Assembly (NCBI GenBank): GCA_013141015.1 | Contig: JABFRT010000043.1 | Location: forward strand, 17,215-81,214 | DNA length: 64,000 nt | Origin: Hyphomicrobium sp. | GTDB lineage: Bacteria > Pseudomonadota > Alphaproteobacteria > Rhizobiales > Hyphomicrobiaceae | Reading direction: 5' to 3' | In this document: piece after piece, positions 35,520 through 45,201 of the stretch | Layout: the number at the start of each line of letters is the position of its first letter | How positions within the stretch are numbered: the first letter of the stretch is position 1 | Notes under the pieces: generated by a model | What the model was told of the DNA's origin: nothing | Seen by the model: the letters and a program-made list of their open reading frames with translations, nothing else | Databases searched by the model: none | Program-made: the position numbers and the translations under genes

Positions 35520-36680
35520 CTACTCGATTTTGCGGGTGCCGGTGACGCGAAGCCCAAACGCTTCGAGACCGACGTAAACGTGTTGCGGCGACGTTGTCAG
35601 CAGCACCATATCGGTAATGCCGAGATCCGCCAGAATTTGCGAGCCTATACCGATATCGACCTGACGGCGGTCCTTGCCGGTGTCATGTGCGCCAGAGGCT
35701 TCCGACTGCCGCGTGACCCATTCGGATAACGAGCGTGCGCGCAGATCGCGGATTAGCACCACGACACCGCGGCCTTCCGTTTCAATCGCGCGCATCGACT
35801 GCTCGATAGCCGTACCGCTATCGCCGACACCGCCAGCCGCGCCTGTGATGCCGAGCACGTCGTTGAGCAGGTTGACCGGCTGCACGCGCACCAGCACCGG
35901 CCCGCCTTTGTGAATGTTGCCCTTGACCAGCGCAACGTGCTCCGTCGGCTCGACCGTCGTCTGATAGACATGCATGTCGAACGCGCCGGCAATCGACGTC
36001 TCAACGCCAATGCGGGCAACCGGCCTGACGATGCGGTCATTCTTCAAGCGATAGGCAATCAGATCTTCAATCGCACCAATTTTCAGTCCGTGCTGTTTGG
36101 CGAACGGCACGAGGTCCGGCATACGCGCCATCGTGCCGTCGTCGTTCATGATTTCGCAAATGACGGCCGATGGAAACAATCCGGCAAGCCGTGCCAGGTC
36201 AACGGATGCTTCGGTATGGCCCGCACGCACCAGCACGCCGCCCTCGCGCGCGATCAGCGGGAACACATGTCCCGGCGAGACAATGTCAGCCGCGCCTTTG
36301 CTGGCATCAATTGCCGTCGAGATGGTGCGCGATCTGTCAAACGCCGAAATGCCGGTGGTGATGCCGTCGCGCGCTTCAATCGACTGCGTGAAGGCTGTCG
36401 CCCGGCCAACGCCCGGCCGGGCCTGCGATTGAAGGCGCAATTCGGCGGCGCGCGTCTGCGTCAGCGTCAGGCAAATCAGGCCACGGCCATAGCGGGCCAT
36501 GAAGTTGATCGCGTCCGGCGTCGCCATCTGCGCTGGAATAACCAGATCGCCTTCGTTTTCGCGATCTTCCGCATCGACCAGAACGACCATGCGGCCATTC
36601 TGCATTTCCTCGATGATTTCTTCGATCGGCGATAGTGCCGAATTGGTCTTGACCGCAGGGGTGTGCGAGGTGCCCTTCAT
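35520..36680 (-). CDS. ribB: RibB fused to a GTP cyclohydrolase II-like domain (RibBX type)
   Basis: The product has 386 residues. Residues about 15-215 are 3,4-dihydroxy-2-butanone 4-phosphate synthase (EC 4.1.99.12): VDAEDRENEGDLVIPAQMA, DIVSPGHVFPLIAREGGVL, GHTEASVDLARLAG. The C-terminal 165 residues are homologous to RibA in layout (about EHVALVKGNI, VRVQPVNLLNDVLG) but lack the zinc-binding CxxD/CDC-like cysteines found at RVHSECLTGD in active enzymes. Such RibBX proteins are known from alphaproteobacteria (established, from memory), where the X domain has no GTP cyclohydrolase II activity; a separate RibA would then be needed elsewhere. Confidence 0.88.
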   Translation of the reverse strand: MKGTSHTPAVKTNSALSPIEEIIEEMQNGRMVVLVDAEDRENEGDLVIPAQMATPDAINFMARYGRGLICLTLTQTRAAELRLQSQARPGVGRATAFTQSIEARDGITTGISAFDRSRTISTAIDASKGAADIVSPGHVFPLIAREGGVLVRAGHTEASVDLARLAGLFPSAVICEIMNDDGTMARMPDLVPFAKQHGLKIGAIEDLIAYRLKNDRIVRPVARIGVETSIAGAFDMHVYQTTVEPTEHVALVKGNIHKGGPVLVRVQPVNLLNDVLGITGAAGGVGDSGTAIEQSMRAIETEGRGVVVLIRDLRARSLSEWVTRQSEASGAHDTGKDRRQVDIGIGSQILADLGITDMVLLTTSPQHVYVGLEAFGLRVTGTRKIE

Positions 36681-37273
36681 CAGGGACGAAACTCCATGAG
36701 CCGCGCGACATAGCGGGCGAAAACATCGACTTCGAGATTGATCGTGTCGCCTGCGCTTTTCGCGCCCCAGGTGGTCACCGTCAAGCTATGCGGGATCAGA
36801 TTGACGCCAAAGCGCGCACCCGACACCTCATTCACCGTTAAAGATGTGCCGTCCAGCGCCACAGAGCCCTTAGGCGCAATATAGCGCGCCAGATGCTCCG
36901 GGGCTTCGAATAGAAACCTTTTACTTTCCCCATCGGGCGTGATCGAGATGATTTTGGTGACGCCATCGACATGGCCCGAGACAATATGCCCGCCCAACTC
37001 ATCGCCTGCACGCAATGACCGCTCAAGGTTGACCCGCCGCCCCGGCACCCAGGCATTGAGAGCCGTTTTGCTCAAGGTCTCATTTGAGACATCAACCGTG
37101 AAGCGTGAGCCATTAGCGGTTGGCGCAAAACTGGTCGCCGTCAGGCACACACCGTCGCAACAAATTGATGCGCCGGTGTCTTTGTCTGACAATTTGTAAC
37201 GCGTCTCAATCGTGAACTTGCCGCCCTCGCGCCCAACAACTTGCCCAATATCGGTTATGAGACCGGTAAACAT
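36680..37273 (-). CDS. ribE: Riboflavin synthase
   Basis: Dismutates two 6,7-dimethyl-8-ribityllumazine molecules to riboflavin (EC 2.5.1.9). At 197 residues it has the two lumazine-binding repeats: MFTGLITDIGQVVGREGG at the start and GGHIVSGHVDGVTKI (about 93-107) opening the second, with CCDGVCLTAT in the first. The start touches the ribD stop region (18 bases) and the stop shares a base with the ribBX start, so the rib genes are a tight operon. Confidence 0.95.
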   Translation of the reverse strand: MFTGLITDIGQVVGREGGKFTIETRYKLSDKDTGASICCDGVCLTATSFAPTANGSRFTVDVSNETLSKTALNAWVPGRRVNLERSLRAGDELGGHIVSGHVDGVTKIISITPDGESKRFLFEAPEHLARYIAPKGSVALDGTSLTVNEVSGARFGVNLIPHSLTVTTWGAKSAGDTINLEVDVFARYVARLMEFRP

Positions 37274-37290
37274 CGCCTAGCGTCCTTCTT

Positions 37291-38460
37291 TCACAGTCTC
37301 GTGGTTTTCATAGTCTCGCGGCGGAACCGCCACAGCGTATCAGGCTCAAGCGGCCGTGTTTCGGCCAGCGACAATTCAACCGGGCCGATCTGGTGTTGTA
37401 GAGCCTTTCGCGCCCGCGATTCATTGGCCGTGCCCCGCGCCGGATCAGCCGCCATGTAGAGTACGACCTCATCAACCAGCGAGGCATGCGCGAACGACCG
37501 CCACATGCCGGGCCCGCCTTCAACCAGCAGCCGCGTGATGCCGCGGGCAACCAGCTCTTCCACGACAGCGGGCAGCCACAGCTTGCCGACGACCGTTGGC
37601 ACGGCAATCGTCTCGACGCCGAACGCATCCTCGCGCAACTGCCGCCGGGCGGGGTCTGCGTCTTCACTGCAAAAAATCCAGAACGGCGCACGCTCGGGCA
37701 GCCAATCGGGCGCCTGCAATGTGGTCTTGGCCATCCGGCTATCCGGCCGCTCGTTCAAATGGCGCGACAGCATCACCCGCACCGGCAAGCGCTGGCTCAA
37801 GCCCGGCAAGCGGCAGGTTAGCAGTGGATCGTCATCGCGGACAGTGCCTTCGCCAACCAAGATTGCATCATGCCGGGCGCGCAGCAGATGGCCATGCGCG
37901 CGCGCGTTTGCTCCCGTCACAAACACGGGCGCATCACCGCCGCCGCGCGCGATCTCACCATTCGCGTTCAACGCCAGTTTGAGCGTCACCAGCGGACGTC
38001 GTTCCGTTACGCGGACGATATGGCCACGCGTAATCCAGCGCGCGTCTTTGGCGCCAACACCGCGCACCACTTCGATGCCGGCCGCACGCAAGCGATCCAG
38101 CCCCCGGCCCGCGACGCGCGGATCAGGGTCTTCAATCGCGACCACCGCACGTTTCAATCCCGCTGCGACAATCGCATCCGAACAAGGGCCCGTGTGGCCG
38201 TGATGCGAGCACGGCTCCAGCGTCACGTAAATCGTCGCCCCTCGCGTTCGGTCGCCAGCCAGCGCAATCGCCTGCGTCTCGGCATGCGGACGCCCGCCCT
38301 TGGCCGTCACTGAGCGCGCTATCAGCTCGCCAGTTGCTTCGTTCGCGATCACCGCGCCGACCGATGGATTGGGCGCCGTTTGCCCAAGCCCCCGCTCCGC
38401 CATGCGCAACGCGATGGCCATCATGTGGGTGTCGAAAGAGGTGGCGTTTTTCAGATCCAA
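37291..38460 (-). CDS. ribD: Bifunctional pyrimidine deaminase/reductase
   Basis: Performs the two middle steps of riboflavin synthesis (EC 3.5.4.26 and 1.1.1.193); 389 residues. The deaminase half has GGRPHAETQAI (catalytic HAE) and TLEPCSHHGHTGPC (zinc cysteines). The reductase half has PLVTLKLALNANG, RHDAILVGEGTVRDDDP and LLVEGGPGM. Start at 38460; an alternative internal start at the ATG of MMAIALRM is possible. It is the first rib gene after nrdR, with a 234-base gap that has no FMN-riboswitch signature. Confidence 0.95.
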   Translation of the reverse strand: MDLKNATSFDTHMMAIALRMAERGLGQTAPNPSVGAVIANEATGELIARSVTAKGGRPHAETQAIALAGDRTRGATIYVTLEPCSHHGHTGPCSDAIVAAGLKRAVVAIEDPDPRVAGRGLDRLRAAGIEVVRGVGAKDARWITRGHIVRVTERRPLVTLKLALNANGEIARGGGDAPVFVTGANARAHGHLLRARHDAILVGEGTVRDDDPLLTCRLPGLSQRLPVRVMLSRHLNERPDSRMAKTTLQAPDWLPERAPFWIFCSEDADPARRQLREDAFGVETIAVPTVVGKLWLPAVVEELVARGITRLLVEGGPGMWRSFAHASLVDEVVLYMAADPARGTANESRARKALQHQIGPVELSLAETRPLEPDTLWRFRRETMKTTRL

Positions 38461-38694
38461 AGTACACTACTCGCAACTACGGCACCCCTCCCCTCAGGGC
38501 AGGGGCCCGCGGCGCAGGCGGCAATTCGCGGTGAGGTGTGGGGCTGAACAGGTGCATTCATTGATGCAAGATGGTGGCCCGCGACGGCCGGTATCCATCG
38601 TGCGACTATCCAACATCCTGCCCGCATCTTCTCCCCACCCCTAACCCCTCGCCGCTGGGGAGGGGGATATTCTTCGTGAACGCGACGACATAAC

Positions 38695-39207
38695 TCAGGT
38701 TTGCTTGTCGATGTCTCCGCCACTGAAATCGTCAGCATCGTCGCGATTGCGAGCGCCATCGCTGGCCAGTTCTCGCAAAACCGCTTGGAAATCGGCGGTA
38801 TCTCTGAAATCGCGGTAAACGGAGGCAAAACGGACATAAGCGACGGGGTCCAGTTCGCGCAACGCGGCTATCACCAGTTCGCCAATTTCAGCCGACGTAA
38901 TTTCAACTTCGCCCGAGCTTTCGAGCTGCCGCACAAGGCCCGTCACCAAGCGCTCGATCCGCTCCGGCTCGATCGGGCGCTTGCGAAGCGCGACTTCAAT
39001 CGAACGCGAGAGCTTGTCGCGGTTGAACGGGACTTTGCGTCCGGACTTTTTCACCACAATCAGATCGCGCAACTGCACGCGCTCAAACGTCGTGAAACGC
39101 CCGCCGCAATCGGAACAGATGCGCCGCCGCCTAATCGCCGAATTTTCATCCGACGGTCGGCTGTCTTTGACTTGTGAATTCTCGCTTCCGCAAAACGGGC
39201 AGCGCAT
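38695..39207 (-). CDS. nrdR: Transcriptional repressor NrdR
   Basis: Represses ribonucleotide reductase genes when dATP is high. The 170 residues have the N-terminal zinc ribbon (C3, C6, C31, C34 in [10 protein letters not shown] and [10 protein letters not shown]) and the ATP-cone domain (about 46-140, with [16 protein letters not shown]). A disordered acidic tail ends the protein. The TAG of the preceding gene abuts its ATG. A candidate target is the nrdJ leader, where two matches to the NrdR box lie at 53767 and 53798. Confidence 0.95.
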   Translation of the reverse strand: MRCPFCGSENSQVKDSRPSDENSAIRRRRICSDCGGRFTTFERVQLRDLIVVKKSGRKVPFNRDKLSRSIEVALRKRPIEPERIERLVTGLVRQLESSGEVEITSAEIGELVIAALRELDPVAYVRFASVYRDFRDTADFQAVLRELASDGARNRDDADDFSGGDIDKQT

Positions 39208-39768
39208 CTATTTGACCCCGATGACTTCCAAACAGCTGCGGTAAACCATCCAAATTTTCTCGGCTAGGTATAAATGTATGGAAAGGACGGGAATGCAAAA
39301 AAGAATGGTGCCCAGCGCCAAACCAAGTCCTTTCTGAACAAATAGGAGCATGATCAACATGCCCAGAATGATCAGAAGTGAAGCAACAACCGCTACAGCC
39401 AAAACTCCAATGAATGGCCAAAAAATCTCATAGATGTCCTTGACCAAATATTTGTTGTCACTTTTCAAGCGTTGCATACTCGCTTTTTGGTAATTCGAAT
39501 AGGCCAAGCTCGCGACGCCTAGTATCGCCCATAGGAATAGAGGGTATATGCTGGAGGATTGCTGTTGTTGATTGAAGAGCCGGAACGTCAACATGACAGC
39601 AAAGAGAGTAACGAATATCCAGCCAGAAAACCAAGATCCTAAATAGCTATGGCGGCGCAGCCTGCATACGCGGCTAAAGGCATCCCTCTCGCCCTCGACC
39701 GGCAGTATGAGGAGCAGCGCCACATACATCGGCGACTTGCTGCAGGCCTTCAGGTCGAGCTGAAACAT
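39208..39768 (-). CDS. Hypothetical membrane protein between nrdR and HigBA
   Basis: The product has 186 residues with four hydrophobic segments (about WFSGWIFVTLFAVMLTF, SIYPLFLWAILGVASLA, FIGVLAVAVVASLLIILGML and LGLALGTILFCIPVLSIHL). It has an acidic-to-basic soluble start and a short C-terminus, and no known motif. Its coding sequence is visibly richer in A/T than its neighbours and it stands in a place (between nrdR and glyA) usually without a gene, so it is probably acquired. Stop and nrdR start are adjacent, which may allow coupling. Confidence 0.55.
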   Translation of the reverse strand: MFQLDLKACSKSPMYVALLLILPVEGERDAFSRVCRLRRHSYLGSWFSGWIFVTLFAVMLTFRLFNQQQQSSSIYPLFLWAILGVASLAYSNYQKASMQRLKSDNKYLVKDIYEIFWPFIGVLAVAVVASLLIILGMLIMLLFVQKGLGLALGTILFCIPVLSIHLYLAEKIWMVYRSCLEVIGVK

Positions 39769-39886
39769 AATGTGACGCTCCTAAAAGGCCTGCAGCTCTC
39801 AATGAATGCCCGCAGTTGCCAGCTGGCCTATGGGCCCTTGCGCCAATCGGGCGCGGTGCTTGCATCTACTTTGATGTCTTAGCCCC

Positions 39887-40216
39887 TCAAGCCGCTTTCC
39901 GGGGCTTCCGCCCAGCAACGACCGCCTTCGAGAGATCATACATCATCTGCAGGTTCATCCAGAACTCGGGCGACGTGCCAAAGCGGTCTGCCAGCCGCAA
40001 GGCCGTGTCAGCCGTCATATTTCGACGCCCGGCCACCATCTCCGTCAGCCGGTTGGCCGGCACTCCAAGTTCGGCAGCAAGCGCGCTGGCGCTGATTTTT
40101 AAGGGCACCAGGAACTCCTGGGCCAGCATTTCACCCGGGTGCGTTGTGATCCGCTTGGTCTGCCGGATGTCGTCTGGCCGTGCCATCTTCGTCCGGCCTC
40201 TCACGTCTCGCGTCAT
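39887..40216 (-). CDS. higA: HigA-type antitoxin
   Basis: The product has 109 residues. The HTH domain (about 30-90) has THPGEMLAQEFLVPLKISASALAAELGVPANRLTEMVAGRRNM-like sequence as in HigA/VapI antitoxins (here read in parts: HPGEMLAQEFL, ALAAELGVPANRLTE). It neutralises HigB and autoregulates the operon. Its AAGGGA ribosome-binding site lies inside the last codons of higB, six bases upstream of the start, so it is translated coupled with the toxin. The toxin-first order is typical of higBA. Confidence 0.92.
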   Translation of the reverse strand: MTRDVRGRTKMARPDDIRQTKRITTHPGEMLAQEFLVPLKISASALAAELGVPANRLTEMVAGRRNMTADTALRLADRFGTSPEFWMNLQMMYDLSKAVVAGRKPRKAA

Positions 40217-40222
40217 AACAAC

Positions 40223-40510
40223 TCATCCCTTGTGATAATCAACGATTTCGACGTCAGCAGCGCCGTTGGCAGTCCATCGGAAGCAGAGCCGCCATTGATC
40301 GTTGATTCGTATCGAGTGCTGACCTTCGCGGTCACCCTTGAGGGCCTCAAGGCGGTTATTCGGCGGCACACGCAAATCCTCAAGATGTACCGCTGCACGC
40401 AACGCATCGATCTTGCGCAGAGCCACCGACGATGCGGCCTGCCAGCCTTTTTTCGTTTTGCCGGTTAAAACAAAGTCTGCCGTCGCGTCATCGGCAAAGC
40501 TGATAATCAT
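40223..40510 (-). CDS. higB: HigB-type toxin (RelE/ParE superfamily mRNA interferase)
   Basis: The product has 95 residues. LRVPPNNRLEALKGDREGQHSIRINDQWRLCF-like sequence (read in parts: LRVPPNNRLEALKGDR, SIRINDQWRLCF) is the hallmark of the HigB/RelE-like ribosome-dependent endoribonucleases, and VEIVDYHKG ends it. It is followed after six bases by higA. The pair has its own promoter region in 40511-40600, upstream. Possible function is post-segregational stabilisation or stress response; the surroundings suggest an insertion next to a conserved operon. Confidence 0.92.
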   Translation of the reverse strand: MIISFADDATADFVLTGKTKKGWQAASSVALRKIDALRAAVHLEDLRVPPNNRLEALKGDREGQHSIRINDQWRLCFRWTANGAADVEIVDYHKG

Positions 40511-40600
40511 CGCACATGTACGTCATGCGTACGGCATATTGTCAAGGCCTGAATATGGGATCGCTTAGGCCAACAGAAACTGCACGTCGGGCCGCTCCAA

Positions 40601-40629
40601 ATAAAAACGGCGAGGCACGCGCCTCGCCG
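40601..40629 (-). terminator. Terminator of glyA
   Basis: On the minus strand CGGCGAGGC pairs with GCCTCGCCG around four bases and is followed by TTTTTAT (plus-strand 40601-40607, ATAAAAA). It lies about 130 bases beyond the glyA stop and before higB. GC-rich palindromes also fill 40670-40745. Confidence 0.8.
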
Positions 40630-40758
40630 CTTGATTTCGAACGGGTACCGCCAGCCACTTCGGGCCAATGGCCCGAGCCGCCAAGGGCGGCCGCGGCAAG
40701 CCGCGCCCCGCCGGAGCGGCCCCGCGCGCCTTAGCGCGGGATCGGCCGCGTGAGGCCA

Positions 40759-42063
40759 TTAAGCGTAGATCGGGAACCGGGCGCACAGCGCTTCGGCCTT
40801 GGCCTTTACGGCGGCTTCAACAGCCGCATTACCTTCTTCGCCGTTCTTGGCGAGACCATCCAGCACTTCGGTGATCAGGCGGCCGATCTCCTGGAACTCG
40901 GCAACGCCGAAGCCTCGCGTGGTGCCCGCTGGCGTACCCAGGCGGATGCCCGATGTGACCATGGGCTTCGCCGGGTCAAACGGAATGCCGTTCTTGTTGC
41001 AGGTGATGTGGGCGCGGCCAAGCGACTTTTCAGCAATGTTGCCGGTTAGATTCTTCGGACGCAGATCGACGAGAATGAGGTGCGAATCCGTGCCGCCCGA
41101 AACCAGCGCGAAGCCGTTCTTGACGAGCACTTCACCCATCGCACGCGCATTGTCCATGACGTTCTTGATGTAAACCTTGAAGTCCGGCTGCAGGGCTTCG
41201 CCGAACGCGACGGCCTTGGCGGCAATCACGTGCATCAATGGGCCACCCTGGATGCCGGGGAAGATTGCCGAGTTGAACTTCTTCGCCAAGTCTTCGTCGT
41301 TCGTCAAAATCATTCCACCGCGCGGACCGCGCAGTGTTTTATGCGTAGTTGTGGTGGCGACGTGGCAATGCGGGAATGGGTTCGGATACATACCGGCTGC
41401 AACGAGGCCTGCAACGTGGGCCATGTCGACCAGGAAGTGGGCGCCGACTTCGTCCGCAATTGCGCGGAAGGCTGCGAAGTCGATCTTACGTGGATAGGCA
41501 GAGCCACCGGCGATGATGATGCGCGGCTTGTGCTCAAGCGCCAGCTTGCGCACTTCGTCCATGTCGATCAGGTGCGTGTCTGGCTTGACCATGTAGTGGA
41601 CAGCCTTGAACCACTTGCCCGACTGGTTGACCGGCGCGCCGTGAGTCAAGTGACCGCCAGCTGCCAGCGACAGGCCGAGAATCGTGTCGCCCGGCTTGGC
41701 GAGCGCGTTGAACACGCCCTGGTTGGCCTGCGAGCCTGAGTTCGGCTGAACGTTGGCGAAGTTGCAGCCGAACAGCTTCTTGGCGCGCTCAATTGCAAGT
41801 TCTTCGGCGATATCGACGAACTGGCAGCCGCCGTAGTATCGCTTGCCCGGATAGCCCTCGGCGTACTTGTTGGTCAGCACCGATCCAGCGGCGTCAAGGA
41901 CGGCCTGCGAGACGATGTTCTCCGACGCGATCAATTCGATCTCGTGCTGCTGGCGGCCGAATTCCTTCTGGATGGCGCTGAACAGTTCTGGATCGGTTTC
42001 CGAGAGATGCGACTTAAAAAAACGCGAGGTGGAGGCATTCGCAGCAGCCGGTGCGGTCGACAT
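40759..42063 (-). CDS. glyA: Serine hydroxymethyltransferase
   Basis: Interconverts serine and glycine with tetrahydrofolate (EC 2.1.2.1, PLP enzyme). At 434 residues it has normal length. [16 protein letters not shown] contains the PLP lysine, and [13 protein letters not shown] and [12 protein letters not shown] are typical. The start at 42063 follows GAGGGAACG. It is the second gene after hemA on the same strand with 199 bases between them; glycine made here also feeds HemA. Confidence 0.97.
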   Translation of the reverse strand: MSTAPAAANASTSRFFKSHLSETDPELFSAIQKEFGRQQHEIELIASENIVSQAVLDAAGSVLTNKYAEGYPGKRYYGGCQFVDIAEELAIERAKKLFGCNFANVQPNSGSQANQGVFNALAKPGDTILGLSLAAGGHLTHGAPVNQSGKWFKAVHYMVKPDTHLIDMDEVRKLALEHKPRIIIAGGSAYPRKIDFAAFRAIADEVGAHFLVDMAHVAGLVAAGMYPNPFPHCHVATTTTHKTLRGPRGGMILTNDEDLAKKFNSAIFPGIQGGPLMHVIAAKAVAFGEALQPDFKVYIKNVMDNARAMGEVLVKNGFALVSGGTDSHLILVDLRPKNLTGNIAEKSLGRAHITCNKNGIPFDPAKPMVTSGIRLGTPAGTTRGFGVAEFQEIGRLITEVLDGLAKNGEEGNAAVEAAVKAKAEALCARFPIYA

Positions 42064-42262
42064 GGGTCGTTCCCTCTATTTTCTGGTGTGTTTCGTTGAG
42101 CAGACGGGGCCGTCCGGACAGCGCCGGAGACCGCTTGAACCTGATACGATAGTAGGGCGGCGTTGGAGCACGCTCAACACCCTTGAGGGTAGCCTAAAGC
42201 GCGTAAAAACCGCGCGGCAACCTACCCAGGTGGGCGTTGCTTCGCGGCGCGCGTGAGACCGG
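42064..42262. other. Intergenic region hemA / glyA
   Basis: On the minus strand a hairpin (GCAAC, CCACC pairing with GGTAGG, GTTGC at about 42218-42241) is followed by GCGCGGTTTTT at about 42205-42215. This may be a weak terminator or attenuator after hemA. The remainder should carry the glyA promoter; no known riboswitch was recognised. Confidence 0.4.
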
Positions 42263-43495
42263 TTACTCAGCGGCCTGCTTATGCGTTTCTTCCAGCGCCA
42301 ACGGGCACTTGGCCCACAGTTCGGTCAACGACGCAACCAAGTGATCCATGTCGGCGTCGGTGTGCTGGGGCGACGGCGTCAGGCGCAGCCGCTCGGTGCC
42401 CCGTGGAACCGTCGGGTAGTTGATCGGCTGGACGTAGATACCGTGCTGGAACAGCAGGATATCGGTCAGATGTTTGCAACGCACGGGATCTGCGACCAGC
42501 ACCGGTACGATGTGGCTTGGCCCGGAAATGACCGGCAGGTCAGCCGCCATCAAGCGGCGCTTCAGCGTGCGTGCGCGTTCCTGATGCATTTCGCGCTCGG
42601 CTGAACTGCCTTTCAAATGGCGGATCGAGGCGAGTGCACCAGCTGCAATTACCGGCGCCAGCGACGTCGTGAAAATAAAGCCCGGCGCATACGAGCGCAC
42701 CGCATCGCACAGCACCTTGGACGCCGCGATGTAACCGCCCATCACGCCGAAGCCCTTGGCCAGCGTGCCGTTGATCACATCGACGCGATCCATCACGCCG
42801 TCACGTTCGGCAATGCCGCCGCCGCGCGGGCCGTACATGCCAACCGCATGCACTTCATCGAGATAGGTGAGCGCGTTATATTTCTTGGCGAGTTCGCAGA
42901 TCCGGCCAATCGGCGCAACGTGGCCGTCCATCGAATAGACGCTCTCGAACGCGATGATCTTTGGCGTGTCGAGCGGAACGGATTTGAGTTTGGCTTCGAG
43001 GTCGGCGACGTCGTTGTGAAGGAAGATCTTTTTGGGGCCGCGGCCATTGCGAATGCCGGCGATCATCGACGCGTGGTTCTTCTCATCCGAGAACACGACG
43101 CAGCCGGGCAACAATTGAATGAGGGTCGAGAGTGCCGCTTCATTGGCAACGAAAGCGCTCGTGAATAAAAGCGCCGATTCCTTGCCGTGCAAATCGGCGA
43201 TCTCGCGCTCAAGTTCGACGTGATAGTGGGTGGTGCCGGAAATATTACGCGTGCCACCAGAGCCAGCGCCAACCGAGTCGATTGCCTCGTGCATCGCGGC
43301 CAACACCTTCGGGTGCTGTCCCATGCCCAGATAGTCGTTCGAGCACCACACCGTGATCGGGCGGATTTCATCAGACTGGACGAAATCAGCCTTCGGGAAG
43401 TCGCCGCGATGGCGCTTCACGTCCGCGAACACGCGATATCGCCCTTCGCGCTTCACAGCATCGACGGCTTCAGTCAGCTTCTGCTCGTAGGTCAT
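42263..43495 (-). CDS. hemA: 5-aminolevulinate synthase
   Basis: Condenses glycine and succinyl-CoA to 5-aminolevulinate (EC 2.3.1.37), first step of tetrapyrrole synthesis in alphaproteobacteria. At 410 residues. [31 protein letters not shown] (glycine-rich) and [15 protein letters not shown] with the PLP lysine are diagnostic. The upstream gap (43496-43911) should contain its promoter. Together with glyA and hemB the window carries glycine supply and the first two haem steps. Confidence 0.97.
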   Translation of the reverse strand: MTYEQKLTEAVDAVKREGRYRVFADVKRHRGDFPKADFVQSDEIRPITVWCSNDYLGMGQHPKVLAAMHEAIDSVGAGSGGTRNISGTTHYHVELEREIADLHGKESALLFTSAFVANEAALSTLIQLLPGCVVFSDEKNHASMIAGIRNGRGPKKIFLHNDVADLEAKLKSVPLDTPKIIAFESVYSMDGHVAPIGRICELAKKYNALTYLDEVHAVGMYGPRGGGIAERDGVMDRVDVINGTLAKGFGVMGGYIAASKVLCDAVRSYAPGFIFTTSLAPVIAAGALASIRHLKGSSAEREMHQERARTLKRRLMAADLPVISGPSHIVPVLVADPVRCKHLTDILLFQHGIYVQPINYPTVPRGTERLRLTPSPQHTDADMDHLVASLTELWAKCPLALEETHKQAAE

Positions 43496-43911
43496 GAAAC
43501 AGCTTCACTCCCAAGACACGTTTTTTAGCCTTATCGCGCGACTAAGCGTTGCCGGCTAGTGCTCATTCGTCGCGCACATCAGATAACGTCTGCGGTCCCG
43601 GATTATGCCCGGGGTAACGCAACTGTAATCTACAGCCGCCTTTGGCATTTTCGCGGCCAAACCGGATGCGCGCCTGCACTCCCTGTTAGCTTAAGAGATT
43701 CACCAGCAATTTGTCCAAAGTCAAAAACGCCGCCGCTGACCTGGTAACATCCGGTCGCAGGCACCAAGCCGGGCGGCTGGCATTGCGGCGCACAACGGAA
43801 CCGTGCCTGCACGACAATCACGCACAGGTGGGCGCAGCTATGATGGTCAAGGCGCAACCTTTAGCGACAAAGCTCGGCCCGCACGGCAAACCTACAGGTC
43901 CCGCGAAACGA
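43496..43911. other. Intergenic region upstream of hemA
   Basis: 416 bases, between the hemA start and the stop of the leftward L,D-transpeptidase gene. Promoter of hemA and the 3' end of the other gene are expected here. No gene with a ribosome-binding site and no symmetrical FnrL-type or Fur-type operator was found by eye. Confidence 0.35.
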
Positions 43912-45201
43912 TCAGTAAGCCGCCGCCACAGCGCCGACGCCATCACGCTGATAAAGGTCGCGGCGGAACTGGACGATGCCGTCCTCGGTGGCCCAGGCGG
44001 TCACATAAACAAAATGCAGCTGGACCGGCTTTTTCAGGCGCACATCGAGACGCTCACCCGATTCCTTCATCTTGGCCACGCGCTCCTTGTTCCACCCGCC
44101 CTGGTCGGCGAGTATCCACTCAGCCAGATGCTCGATGTTGTGAACGCGGATGCAGCCCGACGATGCCGAGCGGAAGTTGCGGCCGAAAATCGTCTCCGAC
44201 GGCGTGTCGTGCATATAAACCGAATGCGCGCTGTCGAAATTGATCTTCAGGAACCCAAGCGGGTTTTCTTTGCCCGGCTGCTGGCTGTACGTGTAGCGGC
44301 CCGGTGTCACCTTGGTCCAATCGATCTTGTCGGGATCGACCTTCTTGCCGTTACCTTCGTAGGCGTCGATATGGAACTTGTGGAGCACATTCTGCCCCTT
44401 TTTCTGCATCTCGCGGCCGCGCGGGATCAGGTCCTCTGATTCAACGGTCGGCGGCATCCGCCACATCGGATTGAAATTGAGGTCGGTGATCGCCGACTTG
44501 AGCAGTGGTGTCTGGCGGTCGATTTTGCCGACGACGCCCGCATAGCGCGCAACGATCTGGCCATTCTCGACGGCTTCGATGTGGGCCGACGGAATGTTGA
44601 CGACGATGTATTTCTTGCCCGTCGATGAGGCGAGGTCCGACAACCGGCTAAGATTGGTTTTCAGCTGTTTCAGCCGCGCGGCCGCGGGCACATTCAACGC
44701 GGCAACCGTACGCTTATCGACGATGCCGGTCGGCGTCAGGCCGTTCGACGCCTGGAACCGCATGACAGCCTTTTCCAGCGTCAGATCGAAACTCGTCGAA
44801 GTTGCATCATCATCCTTGAGGTCGCCCGACGCGGCCAGACGTTTGCGCAACAGGATCACAGCCGGATCGCTGCCGCCGGCCTGCATCTGCTGCACTGGCA
44901 GCGGCGCCCATCCGCCGGCCGCCACGATCGCTTCATAGCGCTTGATCGCGGCTTTGGTCGGCTCGATGTTGCTTTTGGAAAGCGTGGCGAAACCCTTGGG
45001 CGGGTTTGCTTCCCATTCACGGATGAACTCGCGGTCGTAGGTGTTCGTGGACGGGCCGTTGCCGGTCGGGCCGGACTGGATCCAGCTGAAATCCTGAGCC
45101 GAAGCCGGACCTGCCGCCGCAACCGTTAGACTCACAATCCCCAGCGCCAACAGGCTAAGAACATTAGTGATTGACCGCACGTATTGAGATTTACCTGCCA
45201 C
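43912..45201 (-). CDS. L,D-transpeptidase, copy B (LdtP-like)
   Basis: The product has 429 residues. The GTG at 45201 is preferred because GAGGG precedes it and it gives a signal peptide (SITNVLSLLALGIVSLTVAA, cleavage after ASA). A PG-binding-like helical part (about 120-180, MRFQASNGLTPTGIVDKRT) precedes the YkuD domain with HSVYMHDTP and the active-site cysteine in SSGCIRVHN. The gene adjacent upstream encodes LdtR, the regulator named after this enzyme class in Liberibacter and Sinorhizobium, so this is the probable LdtP. A weaker ATG-led frame reaches 45459 but lacks a signal peptide. Confidence 0.9.
   Translation of the reverse strand: MAGKSQYVRSITNVLSLLALGIVSLTVAAAGPASAQDFSWIQSGPTGNGPSTNTYDREFIREWEANPPKGFATLSKSNIEPTKAAIKRYEAIVAAGGWAPLPVQQMQAGGSDPAVILLRKRLAASGDLKDDDATSTSFDLTLEKAVMRFQASNGLTPTGIVDKRTVAALNVPAAARLKQLKTNLSRLSDLASSTGKKYIVVNIPSAHIEAVENGQIVARYAGVVGKIDRQTPLLKSAITDLNFNPMWRMPPTVESEDLIPRGREMQKKGQNVLHKFHIDAYEGNGKKVDPDKIDWTKVTPGRYTYSQQPGKENPLGFLKINFDSAHSVYMHDTPSETIFGRNFRSASSGCIRVHNIEHLAEWILADQGGWNKERVAKMKESGERLDVRLKKPVQLHFVYVTAWATEDGIVQFRRDLYQRDGVGAVAAAY

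Noticed and set aside
38461..38694. FMN riboswitch near the rib genes
   Set aside because: The region before ribD shows no RFN consensus; it holds only GC-rich palindromes.
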